A stretch of 61,867 nt of DNA, taken from NCBI GenBank assembly GCA_947652615.1, contig CANTDX010000013.1:1-61867 (forward strand), given 5' to 3'. The notes under the pieces were generated by a model. The model had not been told where the DNA came from. It ran no database searches and saw only the letters and a program-made list of their open reading frames with translations. Of the stretch, positions 15,676 through 24,848 are shown piece by piece. The translations under genes were made by a program, and so were the position numbers. Positions within the stretch are counted from its first letter, which is position 1, and each line of letters opens with the position of its first letter. This DNA comes from an uncultured Dorea sp. Its GTDB lineage: Bacteria; Bacillota; Clostridia; Lachnospirales; Lachnospiraceae.

Positions 15676-18600
15676 ATGATGAAACGAATAAGGGGAAAGA
15701 TTGCAGGAGTTCTGACTGCTGTATTGTTAGGTATGGCGATATTTCCTAACACTGTAGCGGCGACGGGGGAGCTTCCCGGGGAGACGGTTGCCGAGGGCGG
15801 TACAGAGAATCTTCCTGCAGATCCTTCAGGTACGGATGAAGGAACAGCGCCGGTTGATGAAGCGGGCGAGCCGATCGCCGCGCCGGATGCAGAGCCGGAC
15901 ACACAGAGTCCGGATGCGCAGGAACCGCAGAATCCAGAGGAGTCTGGTGAGCCGGAGGCGCAGAGTCTGGAAGACGGGACGGAGGGAGAGCCGGAAGTGG
16001 AGACTCCGGGACTGATCAACTACATAGGAGTCGATCTTCCGTATGTTCAGGCGCCGGCAGAGCAGAAGCTTGCGGTATCCTACGGAGACGGTACGGAGAA
16101 CGTGACGGATGCGAAGCTTATCTGCGTGAAGCCGGACGGCAGTGAGATGGAGCTTGGCCTGACGAACAGGGAAGAGAGTCTCTATCTGTTCGGACGCACA
16201 TTCGAGGAGAGCGAGGCCGGAGTGTACAAGCTGCTGCGGTTCGTGTATGTACAGGACGGCGCAGAGCAGGTGATCAATCTGCCGGATATCGGAATCAACG
16301 CGATGTTCGGTGTCAATGAATATTATCCGGGATATGAGAATTCGGAGGCGGTCGATATCGCAGAAGAGTCCGGAACAGCAGTGCCTGCAGAGGCATCGGC
16401 AGAGCCGGCGGCGTTGGCTGAGATGGAAGAAGCCGGGGTTACGCCGGAAGAAGTTGAGGTATCGGTAGTCAACGTTGATGTGAATGATGTAGGAAGCGCC
16501 GAGACGGATGTTGAGGAGACTCTTGAGACGGTTGCCGAGGAGGTTGACACTGATCAGAAGGTGTCGAAGAATTCCGGCGTCGGTTTTGCTGATACGGCGG
16601 CGGCTGTACTTTCATCAGTGGCAGATATCGTTCTGCCGGCATCGACGGCTAAGGCCGCGGAGAATAAAGTGGTAGTGCTCGATCCGGGCCACGGCGGATC
16701 GGATGGCGGAGCAAGCGCTAATGGACTGACAGAGAAGAATCTTACGCTCAAGATCGCACAGTATTGTAAGGCAGAACTGGAAGCGTACGGCGGTGTGACC
16801 GTCTATATGACGAGAACCAGTGATAAGGCTGTCGGACTGACAGAACGTGTCAATATGGCGAAGAGCTGGGGAGCGGATGTATTCGTCAGCTTGCATATTA
16901 ATTCTGCAGTTGCATCGGCGAAGGGTGTCGAGGTATGGTATCCCAATAGCAATTACAACTCTACGGTACACAAGAACGGCAAAGAACTGGCGAAATATAT
17001 CCTGGATGAGCTGACGGATCTTGGATTATATGACCGCGGGGTCAAGTACAAGGATTATCAGAGCAGTGACGGAAGCGCTCCGGTCAAGTATCCGGACGGA
17101 TCACTGGCAGATCATTATTCTGTAATCAGAGACAGTAAGAGGGCAGGCTTCCCGGGTATTATCGTGGAGCATGCATTTATCACGAATACAGAAGATGCGC
17201 AGATGCTGGCGCAGGACAGCAAGCTTAAGCAGATGGGTATTGCGGATGCCACAGGTATTGCCAATTACCTGGGATTATCCAAGGGTACCAGCGTCAGAGT
17301 CACGAATCAGAATGATTTCGCCGGAACGGCGGATATCAAGGCGAACGGCCTTGGGAGCAACGGGAAAGTGAAGGTGACTCATCAGTCAACCGGTAAGAGT
17401 AAGAGATATTCCCTCTCCAGCGGAACCGGTACGATTCAGTTCAAGGTCAGCGATTTTAGCAATGCGCGCGGATCTTATCTGGTAGAAGGGCAGAATTCCA
17501 ACGGAAGGGTACTTCATAGCACCTCCTTCAATATGGCGGATACAAGCTGCAATGTATATGTGGATCCTGTAGGCAATGACAGAGAGTATAAGATCGTTGC
17601 CAAGTTTAGCGGCAAGACGCCTTCCGGGGTATCGGTAGTTCAGGTGCCGGTGTGGAGCGATCCGGAGCAGAAAGATATAGTATGGTATTCGGCCAAAGAG
17701 GTTTCAAACGGGAATTGGCAGGTAACGGTTGACGTCAGCAGGCATGGTGCTGCCGGTAATTATGTTGTACATACGTATGCCATGATGTCAGACGGGAAGA
17801 CGCAGAATTTCCTTGGGGCAACTTCCTTCAATGTATCTGCGCCGACAGTGGCGCCGACGCTTACGGCTACGACGGAGAACTATGATGAGAAGGCAGGAAC
17901 CTTCGACGTTATCATCAAGAATGTCAGCTCATCAGCGGGTGTCAAAGAGGTTCATGTGCCGGTGTGGTGTGCTGCCGATCAGAGCGATATCCATTGGTAC
18001 ACGGCGAAGAAGCAGAGCAACGGCGACTACAAGGTGACGGTAGACGCGGCGAACCATGGGTATGCAGCAGGTAATTATACGATTCATGTCTACGTGACAA
18101 GCGGAAATGGTGTCATGACTTTCGGAGGAACGGCGCCGGGTGTGAATGTGAAAGCAGTGGAGCGGGATATGAAGATCACTGCCGTAGATACTGACGGCAA
18201 GGAGATGAAATACCAACTCACGGCTACGAATGCGGGCAGCCTTGGTTCCGTGAAGGCAGTACAGTTCGCGACCTGGAGCGAGGAAGGCGGACAGGACGAT
18301 ATCCGCTGGTATAACGGAAGCAAGGGAGCGTCCGGCAAATGGACTGCGACGGCAGATATTAAGAACCATAAGACAGCAGGAAGATATAATGTACATGTAT
18401 ATGTAACCTTGTCCAACGGTTCCATGAAGTTCCTGGGGTCAACGACATTTACGGTATCTAAGCCGACACTGTCTGTTGTTTCAGGCGGATATGACAAGGG
18501 CAAAGGAATCTTTGATGTAACGATCACTAACGTGGCGTCCGTGTCGGGAGTGGAGAAGATCCAGATACCGGTATGGTGTGCGAAGAACCAGAGTGATATC

Positions 18601-19911
18601 AAATGGTACGACGCAGAGAGGCAGAAGAACGGAAGCTATAAGGCGACGGTAAGAATGTCGAATCACGGCTATTCCGTAGGGAAGTATCAGGTACATACCT
18701 ATATTACAGCAGGAAACGGAGTTATGGCGTTCGGCGGTGCGGCGGCGGCTGTTGATGTGACGCTGCCGAAGGTGGATATTACGGCGTCCGATCTGGATGG
18801 AAACGGAACCAATTATGCGCTGAGAGCATCCAATACCGATATCTTCGGTGCGATCCGAGGCGTACAGTTTGCAACCTGGAGCGTTGAGAATGGCCAGGAT
18901 GATATCAGATGGTACAGCGGTACCAAGAATGCGTCCGGACAGTGGGCGGCAACGGCGAACGTGAAGAATCATGGATCTGCCGGAAGATATAACGTGCATG
19001 TATATGCGACACTGGCTGATGGACGGCTGAGTTTCTTAGGTTCTACCGTATTCGATGTGCCGAAGGCATCTGTATCAGGAATCAAAGTAGAAGGCTATAA
19101 TTCAGAGTCAGGAGCATTCAAAGTCGTAGTGTCCGGAGCGAAGGCACCGGCGGGTGTTGCCAATGTTCAGGTGCCGGTATGGTGTGCGGCGAATCAGAAC
19201 GATATCAAGTGGTACGAAGCGAAAAAGCAGTCTGATGGAACCTATGTGGCAAATGTAAGTCCAGCGAATCATAAGAGTAATTCAGGACTTTATAAGATTC
19301 ATGTATATGTTACGGCTGGAAATGGGACATTATCTTTTGTAGGTAACACTTCACAGATGGTAAATGTAACTAAGACACCGATTATGGGTGAGTCTTCGAC
19401 TACAGTAAACCAGATGGTAGCATATTTTAAGCAAAGTAAACATACTTATCCTAGCTTGGCATTGGGTAAAGGTGGTGCAGGTACTCTTGAGCAATTCTGC
19501 CAGATTTATTTGGAAGAGGCAGCAGCAGAGGGGGTACGCGCAGAAGTAGCGTTTGCACAATCCATGAAGGAGACAGGATGGCTGCAGTTTGAGGGCAGTA
19601 TTGTAAAGATTGAGCAGTTTAATTTTGCTGGACTTGGTGCAGAGGATGGAAATCCAACGGGAAAGTGTGAGAGTTTTAAGGATATCAGACAAGGTGTAAG
19701 AGCTCAGATTCAGCATTTGAAGGCGTATGCATCTACGGATCCGTTGAATAATGCATGTGTTGATGCAAGATTTAAGTATGTGAAAAGAGGATGTGCACCT
19801 TATGTAGAGTGGCTTGGACAGAAAGAGAATCCGAATGGATATGGATGGGCAACTGATGCGACATATGGCAGCTCTATTGCTGGTATGATCAAGAAACTAA
19901 TCACCATGTAA
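15676..19911 (+). CDS. secreted N-acetylmuramoyl-L-alanine amidase / glucosaminidase with six Bsp-like repeats
   Basis: A 1411-residue secreted wall hydrolase. A signal peptide (about 1-30) precedes a Pro/Glu/Ala-rich acidic linker (to about 115), a small N-terminal domain, and an acidic spacer. An Amidase_3 domain spans about 328-535, with zinc ligands His339 in DPGHGG and His407 in SLHINS, and Glu498 in IVEHAF. About 90 residues later come six Bsp-like repeats (about 620-1235), then a GH73-type glucosaminidase-like domain (about 1240-1411) with candidate catalytic Glu1299 in AFAQSMKETGWL. Repeats alternate between a PVWCAxNQSDIxWY type and a FATWSxxxGQDDIRWY type. Strong AAGGAGG site; ATG 15679 is an equal alternative start. 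Base use becomes more A+T-rich from about 19265 to the stop, suggesting that the last domain was acquired separately. Confidence 0.92.
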   Translation: MMKRIRGKIAGVLTAVLLGMAIFPNTVAATGELPGETVAEGGTENLPADPSGTDEGTAPVDEAGEPIAAPDAEPDTQSPDAQEPQNPEESGEPEAQSLEDGTEGEPEVETPGLINYIGVDLPYVQAPAEQKLAVSYGDGTENVTDAKLICVKPDGSEMELGLTNREESLYLFGRTFEESEAGVYKLLRFVYVQDGAEQVINLPDIGINAMFGVNEYYPGYENSEAVDIAEESGTAVPAEASAEPAALAEMEEAGVTPEEVEVSVVNVDVNDVGSAETDVEETLETVAEEVDTDQKVSKNSGVGFADTAAAVLSSVADIVLPASTAKAAENKVVVLDPGHGGSDGGASANGLTEKNLTLKIAQYCKAELEAYGGVTVYMTRTSDKAVGLTERVNMAKSWGADVFVSLHINSAVASAKGVEVWYPNSNYNSTVHKNGKELAKYILDELTDLGLYDRGVKYKDYQSSDGSAPVKYPDGSLADHYSVIRDSKRAGFPGIIVEHAFITNTEDAQMLAQDSKLKQMGIADATGIANYLGLSKGTSVRVTNQNDFAGTADIKANGLGSNGKVKVTHQSTGKSKRYSLSSGTGTIQFKVSDFSNARGSYLVEGQNSNGRVLHSTSFNMADTSCNVYVDPVGNDREYKIVAKFSGKTPSGVSVVQVPVWSDPEQKDIVWYSAKEVSNGNWQVTVDVSRHGAAGNYVVHTYAMMSDGKTQNFLGATSFNVSAPTVAPTLTATTENYDEKAGTFDVIIKNVSSSAGVKEVHVPVWCAADQSDIHWYTAKKQSNGDYKVTVDAANHGYAAGNYTIHVYVTSGNGVMTFGGTAPGVNVKAVERDMKITAVDTDGKEMKYQLTATNAGSLGSVKAVQFATWSEEGGQDDIRWYNGSKGASGKWTATADIKNHKTAGRYNVHVYVTLSNGSMKFLGSTTFTVSKPTLSVVSGGYDKGKGIFDVTITNVASVSGVEKIQIPVWCAKNQSDIKWYDAERQKNGSYKATVRMSNHGYSVGKYQVHTYITAGNGVMAFGGAAAAVDVTLPKVDITASDLDGNGTNYALRASNTDIFGAIRGVQFATWSVENGQDDIRWYSGTKNASGQWAATANVKNHGSAGRYNVHVYATLADGRLSFLGSTVFDVPKASVSGIKVEGYNSESGAFKVVVSGAKAPAGVANVQVPVWCAANQNDIKWYEAKKQSDGTYVANVSPANHKSNSGLYKIHVYVTAGNGTLSFVGNTSQMVNVTKTPIMGESSTTVNQMVAYFKQSKHTYPSLALGKGGAGTLEQFCQIYLEEAAAEGVRAEVAFAQSMKETGWLQFEGSIVKIEQFNFAGLGAEDGNPTGKCESFKDIRQGVRAQIQHLKAYASTDPLNNACVDARFKYVKRGCAPYVEWLGQKENPNGYGWATDATYGSSIAGMIKKLITM

Positions 19912-19914
19912 AAG

Positions 19915-19943
19915 TTGCAATCAATGGGTAGAAGTGATATAAT
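19915..19943 (+). promoter_or_regulatory. sigma-A promoter for the glycopolymer-export operon leader
   Basis: TTGCAA, a 17-base spacer, then TATAAT, immediately after the amidase stop. It would produce a leader of about 260 nt before the first start codon at 20209. Confidence 0.75.
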
Positions 19944-19949
19944 AGTCGG

Positions 19950-20089
19950 GAATTGCAGAGAATGTATGCTTAGGAACATAGGTGTTGAATAATGAATAGG
20001 AATAGATACACATCTGTAAGTACAGATTATTGAACAGAATTATAAATCGTAAACCGGCAGTATCAACTGATACTGCTAGTTTGCGTTTT
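19950..20089 (+). ncRNA. candidate 140-nt leader RNA or small RNA ending in a terminator
   Basis: Between a near-consensus promoter (-10 at 19938-19943) and a Rho-independent terminator (stem 20051-20082) there is no ORF with a ribosome site. The segment contains a smaller hairpin (ATCTGTAAGTACAGAT, near 20013-20028). It may be an attenuated leader for the downstream operon or a stand-alone small RNA; I recognise no known RNA family. Confidence 0.4.
20051..20089 (+). terminator. terminator or attenuator within the operon leader
   Basis: AAACCGGCAGTATCA pairs with TGATACTGCTAGTTT (two mismatched bases in the stem), followed by GCGTTTT. It lies downstream of the operon promoter but 127 bp before the first gene, which is the arrangement of an attenuator. 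It could also simply terminate the amidase transcript. Confidence 0.6.
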
Positions 20090-20118
20090 GACAAGCATCA
20101 ATATATCATCATTATATT

Positions 20119-20161
20119 CATCTGGGAACAATCAGGGCAGGAGACAGCTTGTTTCCAGATG
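20119..20161 (+). promoter_or_regulatory. leader hairpin before the ABC exporter gene
   Basis: A 13-bp stem (CATCTGGGAACAA / TTGTTTCCAGATG, one G-T pair) with a 17-base purine-rich loop (TCAGGGCAGGAGACAGC) and no T-run. Its position between an attenuator-like terminator and the first gene of a long polysaccharide operon is where processive antitermination elements occur. That role is inference. Confidence 0.5.
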
Positions 20162-20208
20162 AATGCAATGATTTGGCGCAGTTCATTATTATACTAGGAG
20201 GAAGAGTT

Positions 20209-20985
20209 TTGTCTGCATATATACAGAATTTTATAAAGTTTCAGCCATTATTAGGAGAACTGATAGCAAGAGATATTAAGATCAAGTACCGCCGTTCGGT
20301 CCTGGGGGTTTTGTGGACGCTGCTGAACCCTCTGTGTATGATGATCGTGCTGTCGGTCGTCTTCTCGAATATCTTCAAGTTCGATATTGAGAATTTTCCG
20401 CTCTATATCTTAAGCGGACAGTTGATCTTCAACTTTTTCTCTGATGCGACGACCAGTTCTATGTCATCCATCGTATCGAGCGCGTCATTGATCAAGAAGG
20501 TATATGTTCCGAAGTATCTTTTTGTACTTTCGCACATTTTTTCGAGTTTTATTAACCTGATGGCGTCCTTTACGGCGCTTTTGCTGGTCATGATGGCCAC
20601 CAGGACAGAGCTACACTGGACGACGCTGCTTGCACCGGTGCCGCTGTTCTTGCTGGTTCTGTTCTCACTGGGCGTGGGATTGGTCCTTGCGGCTGTTACT
20701 GTCAAGTTTCGGGATATCATGCATCTGTATTCGGTATTTATTACGGCGCTCATGTATCTGACGCCGGTGATCTATCCGATGGCGATGCTGCCGGACTGGC
20801 TGACAGGCTTCGTGATGCTCAATCCGATCACGAATATCGTACTTATGTTCCGTAACGTGATGCTTTACAATACTTTCTTTGGGTGGAGGTCATTGTTCGT
20901 GGCGGTGGTAGAGACAGGAATTATGCTTATGATAGGTTTCTGGGTATTCTATAAGAATCAGGATAATTTTATATTGAATCTATAG
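20209..20985 (+). CDS. polysaccharide/teichoic acid ABC exporter permease (Wzm/TagG type)
   Basis: A 258-residue ABC-2 permease with six helices. The N-terminal LIARDIKIKYRRSVLGVLWTL is the diagnostic amphipathic segment of Wzm/TagG exporters, and the end is PVIYPMAMLP ... FWVFYKNQDNFIL. It moves lipid-linked glycopolymer across the membrane together with the ATPase encoded next. I assign a TTG start at 20209, with AGGAGGA six bases upstream; the longer frame from 20149 begins inside the leader hairpin and its extra 20 residues are not family-like. First gene of an apparent 16-kb operon ending at the terminator at 36234. Confidence 0.9.
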   Translation: MSAYIQNFIKFQPLLGELIARDIKIKYRRSVLGVLWTLLNPLCMMIVLSVVFSNIFKFDIENFPLYILSGQLIFNFFSDATTSSMSSIVSSASLIKKVYVPKYLFVLSHIFSSFINLMASFTALLLVMMATRTELHWTTLLAPVPLFLLVLFSLGVGLVLAAVTVKFRDIMHLYSVFITALMYLTPVIYPMAMLPDWLTGFVMLNPITNIVLMFRNVMLYNTFFGWRSLFVAVVETGIMLMIGFWVFYKNQDNFILNL

Positions 20986-21008
20986 GAGAGAATATTAGGA
21001 GAGAATAT

Positions 21009-21743
21009 ATGAGTGACAAAGTGATGGTCAAGGTGGAGCATGTATCCATGAAGTTTAATCTGTCTTCCGAGAAGTTTGACAGTTTTAAGGAATACGTGAT
21101 CAAGAGCCTTAAGAACCAGGTGTCTTTTGAGGAATTCTGGGCGTTGAGGGACGTGTCCTTCGAGGTGATGCAGGGAGATGCCCTGGGGTTGATCGGACTG
21201 AACGGGAGCGGTAAGAGTACTATGCTCAAGACGATCGCAGGTGTCTTGAAGCCCACGGAAGGCTCCGTGCATGTGAACGGAAGCGTCGCCCCGCTGATCG
21301 AGCTTGGAGCCGGTTTTGATATGGATCTGACGGCGCGGGAGAATGTCTTCCTGAACGGGGCGCTTCTGGGGCATTCGAGGCGAGAGATGGAAGCTTTCTA
21401 TGATGATATCGTGAGTTTCTCGGAGCTTGAGAATTTCATGAATGTTCCGGTTAAGAACTTTTCGTCAGGGATGGTGTCAAGACTCGCATTTTCCATTGCC
21501 ACTATCGGCGTACCGGATATTCTGATTGTGGATGAGGTACTCTCTGTGGGAGATTTTCGGTTTCAGGAGAAGTGTGAACGGCGCATTCAGGCTATGGCGG
21601 ATCAAGGAACTACGATTCTGTTTGTATCACACAGCATCGCACAGGTGAAGAAGATCTGTGATAAGATCGCATGGCTTGAGAGCGGGCAGTTGAAACGGTT
21701 TGGCGCGGCAAGTGATATCTGTAAGGAATATGAACAATCATAG
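21009..21743 (+). CDS. polysaccharide/teichoic acid ABC exporter ATPase (Wzt/TagH type)
   Basis: A 244-residue ATPase. An N-terminal extension of about 45 residues (VEHVSMKFNL ... FEEFWALRDVSFEV) is typical of Wzt/TagH. Walker A is GLNGSGKS, the signature region is FSSGMVSRLAFSIA, Walker B is ILIVDEVLSVGD and the switch is LFVSHSIAQ. It lacks the C-terminal carbohydrate-recognition domain of the long Wzt proteins that check a chain-terminating cap, so export here is probably not cap-gated. It starts 23 bp after the permease and is followed directly by a small membrane protein. Confidence 0.93.
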   Translation: MSDKVMVKVEHVSMKFNLSSEKFDSFKEYVIKSLKNQVSFEEFWALRDVSFEVMQGDALGLIGLNGSGKSTMLKTIAGVLKPTEGSVHVNGSVAPLIELGAGFDMDLTARENVFLNGALLGHSRREMEAFYDDIVSFSELENFMNVPVKNFSSGMVSRLAFSIATIGVPDILIVDEVLSVGDFRFQEKCERRIQAMADQGTTILFVSHSIAQVKKICDKIAWLESGQLKRFGAASDICKEYEQS

Positions 21744-21758
21744 ATGATGAGGTTGACA

Positions 21759-22361
21759 ATGAAGAAAAGGGTAAGTTGGATCGTGATGATCATCCTTGTG
21801 CTGGTGTTTGCATACTGGTATGCGCATATCGCAAAGATGAACATGATATATGACAAGGGTGTGGATAACAGCGAATATATAAGCATGGGTATCCTGGAGG
21901 ATCAGCGGGTAGAGCAGAAGTTTGTATGCCGTGAGGATACGATGGATGGGATCTATGTGAAGTGTCAGGTCACCGGGGATGTGACGGATGTGAATGTCTG
22001 TTACAGGATCACAAGCGGATCGCCCAATACGCCTGTTGCAAGCGGAAGCTATCCGGCCAGTGAGCTTAAGGCATCCAAGTTCAATAAGCTTACGTTTGAC
22101 ACGATAGAAGACAGCAGGGACAAGGAATATACTCTATCTATATGGTCTGATCCGGTTTCAGCCAGGAAGGGAGTTTCGTTCTATTATCAGCCTGAGACGG
22201 AGGAAGGGACGGAGCTTACCATCGGCGGCAGTGCGGTGAATGGAACCATGATCATGCGGACGGTCACGAATCGGTTTGATATGGAGACGTTCTGTGTAGT
22301 CATTATATTTATTGCATTTATCACTGCATTTATGAAGATTTTGTATAAATTATTTGAATAG
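21759..22361 (+). CDS. two-helix membrane protein of unknown function in the export operon
   Basis: A 200-residue protein with one N-terminal helix (VSWIVMIILVLVFAYWY) and one C-terminal helix (CVVIIFIAFITAFMKIL) flanking a domain of about 140 residues that looks all-beta (many short Val/Thr/Ile strands, GVSFYYQPE). I do not recognise the family. The topology puts the domain outside the membrane. Start ATG 21759 has GAGG 7 bases upstream; ATGs at 21744 and 21747 abut the previous stop and lack a site. Placement between the exporter and the giant glycosyltransferase suggests an accessory role in polymer export or assembly. Confidence 0.72.
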   Translation: MKKRVSWIVMIILVLVFAYWYAHIAKMNMIYDKGVDNSEYISMGILEDQRVEQKFVCREDTMDGIYVKCQVTGDVTDVNVCYRITSGSPNTPVASGSYPASELKASKFNKLTFDTIEDSRDKEYTLSIWSDPVSARKGVSFYYQPETEEGTELTIGGSAVNGTMIMRTVTNRFDMETFCVVIIFIAFITAFMKILYKLFE

Positions 22362-22369
22362 GTGAGATT

Positions 22370-24826
22370 ATGAATAGTGAGAAGAATGAGTTTAGAATTA
22401 TCAAATACCGGCTGAAGGTGGGCAATCCCAATATATTGCTGGTTCAGTGCTGGTTTTCCAACAATGAGATGGGGGATAATAAGCTCTTATTCCTGTTGGA
22501 TGATAAGAGGCTGGTGCCGAAGATATCGATAAAAGAAGGAATCGAGATCAGAAAGCGGCATTTGACGGATTCTTACGGGATCGACAGAGAGTATTATTTC
22601 TGGCTTCCGCTGCCGGAAGCTATGAACAGCCGGAAGTACATCCGTATCTTTGAGGAGGCGGAGGGTAAGACGCGGCTGGTCTATGCGATCCCCTGCCGTA
22701 AGATCATGAAGCTTCGGGGAAGAGTGGAGAGCTTTGTCGAGGAATCCCAGGCCAAAGACGGTAAGGTGGAGATCAAGGGATGGTATATCGCAAAGGATCG
22801 CCCGGTTCGAATCACGGCCGCGGATGAGGGCGGGAAGCCGATTGAATTCGACACAGAGGAGATGTTCAGGCAGGATGTAGTGGCGGAATTCCCGGAGACA
22901 GCGGCAGAGGATGCACATGGGTTCAAACTGATCCTTGACGATGCCGGCAGCAAGAGGGTGAAGATCGTCTTAAGCGACGGGAAGAACCGGACAGAGTATG
23001 ACCATGAGATCTATCCGTCGGTGGTGAAGAAGGGAGTAACAGAAGCCAGGAAGATTAAGGCGAAGACGGTAAGTTATCTTAAGACGGAAGGTGTAAGGCG
23101 GACTGCAAGACGCGCTGTTGTCAAGCTTTTCAGGCTGAATGAGAATAACTATATGTCCTGGCGCAAGGCGAACGGGCCGACGAAGGACGAACTGGATGCC
23201 CAGAGGGAGGCGCGGTTTGACCGTATGCCTAAGATCAGTATAGCGGTTCCTCTATATAAGACGCCTCTTAGTTATCTGGAGGAGCTGATCTGTTCTGTTA
23301 GGGAGCAGACCTATGGTAATTGGGAATTATGTCTGTCGGATGGAAGCGGTGAAGAGAACAGCGCTCTTACAGAAGCGCTTAAGAGATATCAGGAGTCTGA
23401 TAGAAGGATCAAGACGGTGATAAGCCCTGTTCCGCTTAAGATCTCTGAAAATACGAATGAAGCGCTCCGTGTGTCAACAGGGGATTACATTGCGTTTGCC
23501 GACCATGACGATTTGTTGACTCCAGACGCATTGTATGAGTGTGTGAAGGCGCTCAATGAAGATCCGAAGATCGATGCGCTGTATTCGGATGAAGATAAGA
23601 TCTCTATGAACGGGAAGGAATATTTTGAACCGCATTTTAAGACGGATTTTAATATTGATCTTCTGTGTTCTATGAATTATATCTGCCATCTGTTCGTGGT
23701 GAGCAGGAAGATCATGGATCAGGTGGGAATGCTTCGAAGCGAATTCGACGGGGCGCAGGATTATGATTTTGTCCTGAGAAGCGTGGAGGCGGCCGGATCT
23801 GTGCATCATATTCCGAAGGTATTGTATCACTGGCGGGCGCATAAGGATTCCACGTCAGAGAATCCGCAGAGCAAGATGTATGCATTTGAGGCGGGTAAGA
23901 GAGCGGTGCAGGCGCATTACGACAGGATCGGAATTGCGGCGAAGGTACATCAGGGAGAATATCTGGGACTTTATAAGACCGAGCATATCTTGAAGGAGCA
24001 TCCGCTGATCTCTCTGATCATACCGAACAAGGACCATATCGAGGATCTGGACAAATGCATCAGTTCTATCGAGCAGAAGAGCACATACGACAATTACGAG
24101 TATATTATCGTAGAGAATAACAGTGAGAATGAAGAGACCTTCCGCTACTATAAGGATCTTGAGAAGGAGAACCCAAGAGTTCATGTGGTATGCTGGGAAG
24201 GAGAGTTCAACTATTCTGCCATTAATAATTACGGCGCCAAGTTCGCAAAGGGCGAGTACCTGCTGCTTTTGAACAACGACACGGAGATCATTAACGGAAG
24301 CTGCTTGGAGGAGATGATTGGGTATTGTATGCATGACAATGTAGGCGCTGTGGGAGCAAGGCTTTACTACAGCGACGAGACCATACAGCATGCCGGGGTG
24401 ATCGTCGGCTTCGGCGGAATCGCGGGCCATGCATTTATCGGGCTGCCGCGCAGCGCCAACGGTTATTTCTCAAGGATCATCTGTGCACAGGATATGAGCG
24501 CTGTCACGGCGGCGTGTATGATGGTGAAGAAGAGTGTCTTTGAGGAAGTGGGCGGCTTAAGTACGGAATTACAGGTAGCGTTCAACGATATTGACCTGTG
24601 TATGAAGATCCGTGAAGCAGGATACTTGATCGTATATAATCCATATGCGGAATTATATCATTATGAATCAAAATCAAGAGGCCTTGAGAATACGAAAGAG
24701 AAGGTAGACAGATTCAACGGAGAGATCGCTACGTTTGCTCAGAAATGGCCTGAGATATTGAAGAATGGAGATCCATATTACAATCCGAACCTGTCTTTGG
24801 AAAGATGTGATTTTAGTTTAAAATAG
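22370..24826 (+). CDS. bifunctional GT2 glycosyltransferase with N-terminal beta domain
   Basis: An 818-residue cytoplasmic protein. Residues 1-270 are a mostly beta region of unknown function (with KGWYIAKDRPVRI). Two GT2 domains follow. The first (about 286-520) has ISIAVPLYKTPLSYLEEL and the acidic motif FADHDDLLTPD; the second (about 544-800) has ISLIIPNKDHIEDLD and LLLNNDTEI. This two-catalytic-domain architecture is typical of enzymes that build repeating or alternating glycan chains, as in rhamnan and O-antigen loci. Donor and acceptor cannot be read from sequence; dTDP-rhamnose is one candidate since rfbABDC is 12 kb downstream. It starts 8 bp after the previous stop. Confidence 0.87.
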   Translation: MNSEKNEFRIIKYRLKVGNPNILLVQCWFSNNEMGDNKLLFLLDDKRLVPKISIKEGIEIRKRHLTDSYGIDREYYFWLPLPEAMNSRKYIRIFEEAEGKTRLVYAIPCRKIMKLRGRVESFVEESQAKDGKVEIKGWYIAKDRPVRITAADEGGKPIEFDTEEMFRQDVVAEFPETAAEDAHGFKLILDDAGSKRVKIVLSDGKNRTEYDHEIYPSVVKKGVTEARKIKAKTVSYLKTEGVRRTARRAVVKLFRLNENNYMSWRKANGPTKDELDAQREARFDRMPKISIAVPLYKTPLSYLEELICSVREQTYGNWELCLSDGSGEENSALTEALKRYQESDRRIKTVISPVPLKISENTNEALRVSTGDYIAFADHDDLLTPDALYECVKALNEDPKIDALYSDEDKISMNGKEYFEPHFKTDFNIDLLCSMNYICHLFVVSRKIMDQVGMLRSEFDGAQDYDFVLRSVEAAGSVHHIPKVLYHWRAHKDSTSENPQSKMYAFEAGKRAVQAHYDRIGIAAKVHQGEYLGLYKTEHILKEHPLISLIIPNKDHIEDLDKCISSIEQKSTYDNYEYIIVENNSENEETFRYYKDLEKENPRVHVVCWEGEFNYSAINNYGAKFAKGEYLLLLNNDTEIINGSCLEEMIGYCMHDNVGAVGARLYYSDETIQHAGVIVGFGGIAGHAFIGLPRSANGYFSRIICAQDMSAVTAACMMVKKSVFEEVGGLSTELQVAFNDIDLCMKIREAGYLIVYNPYAELYHYESKSRGLENTKEKVDRFNGEIATFAQKWPEILKNGDPYYNPNLSLERCDFSLK

Positions 24827-24848
24827 ATGAGGATTGGAGATAGGAAAT

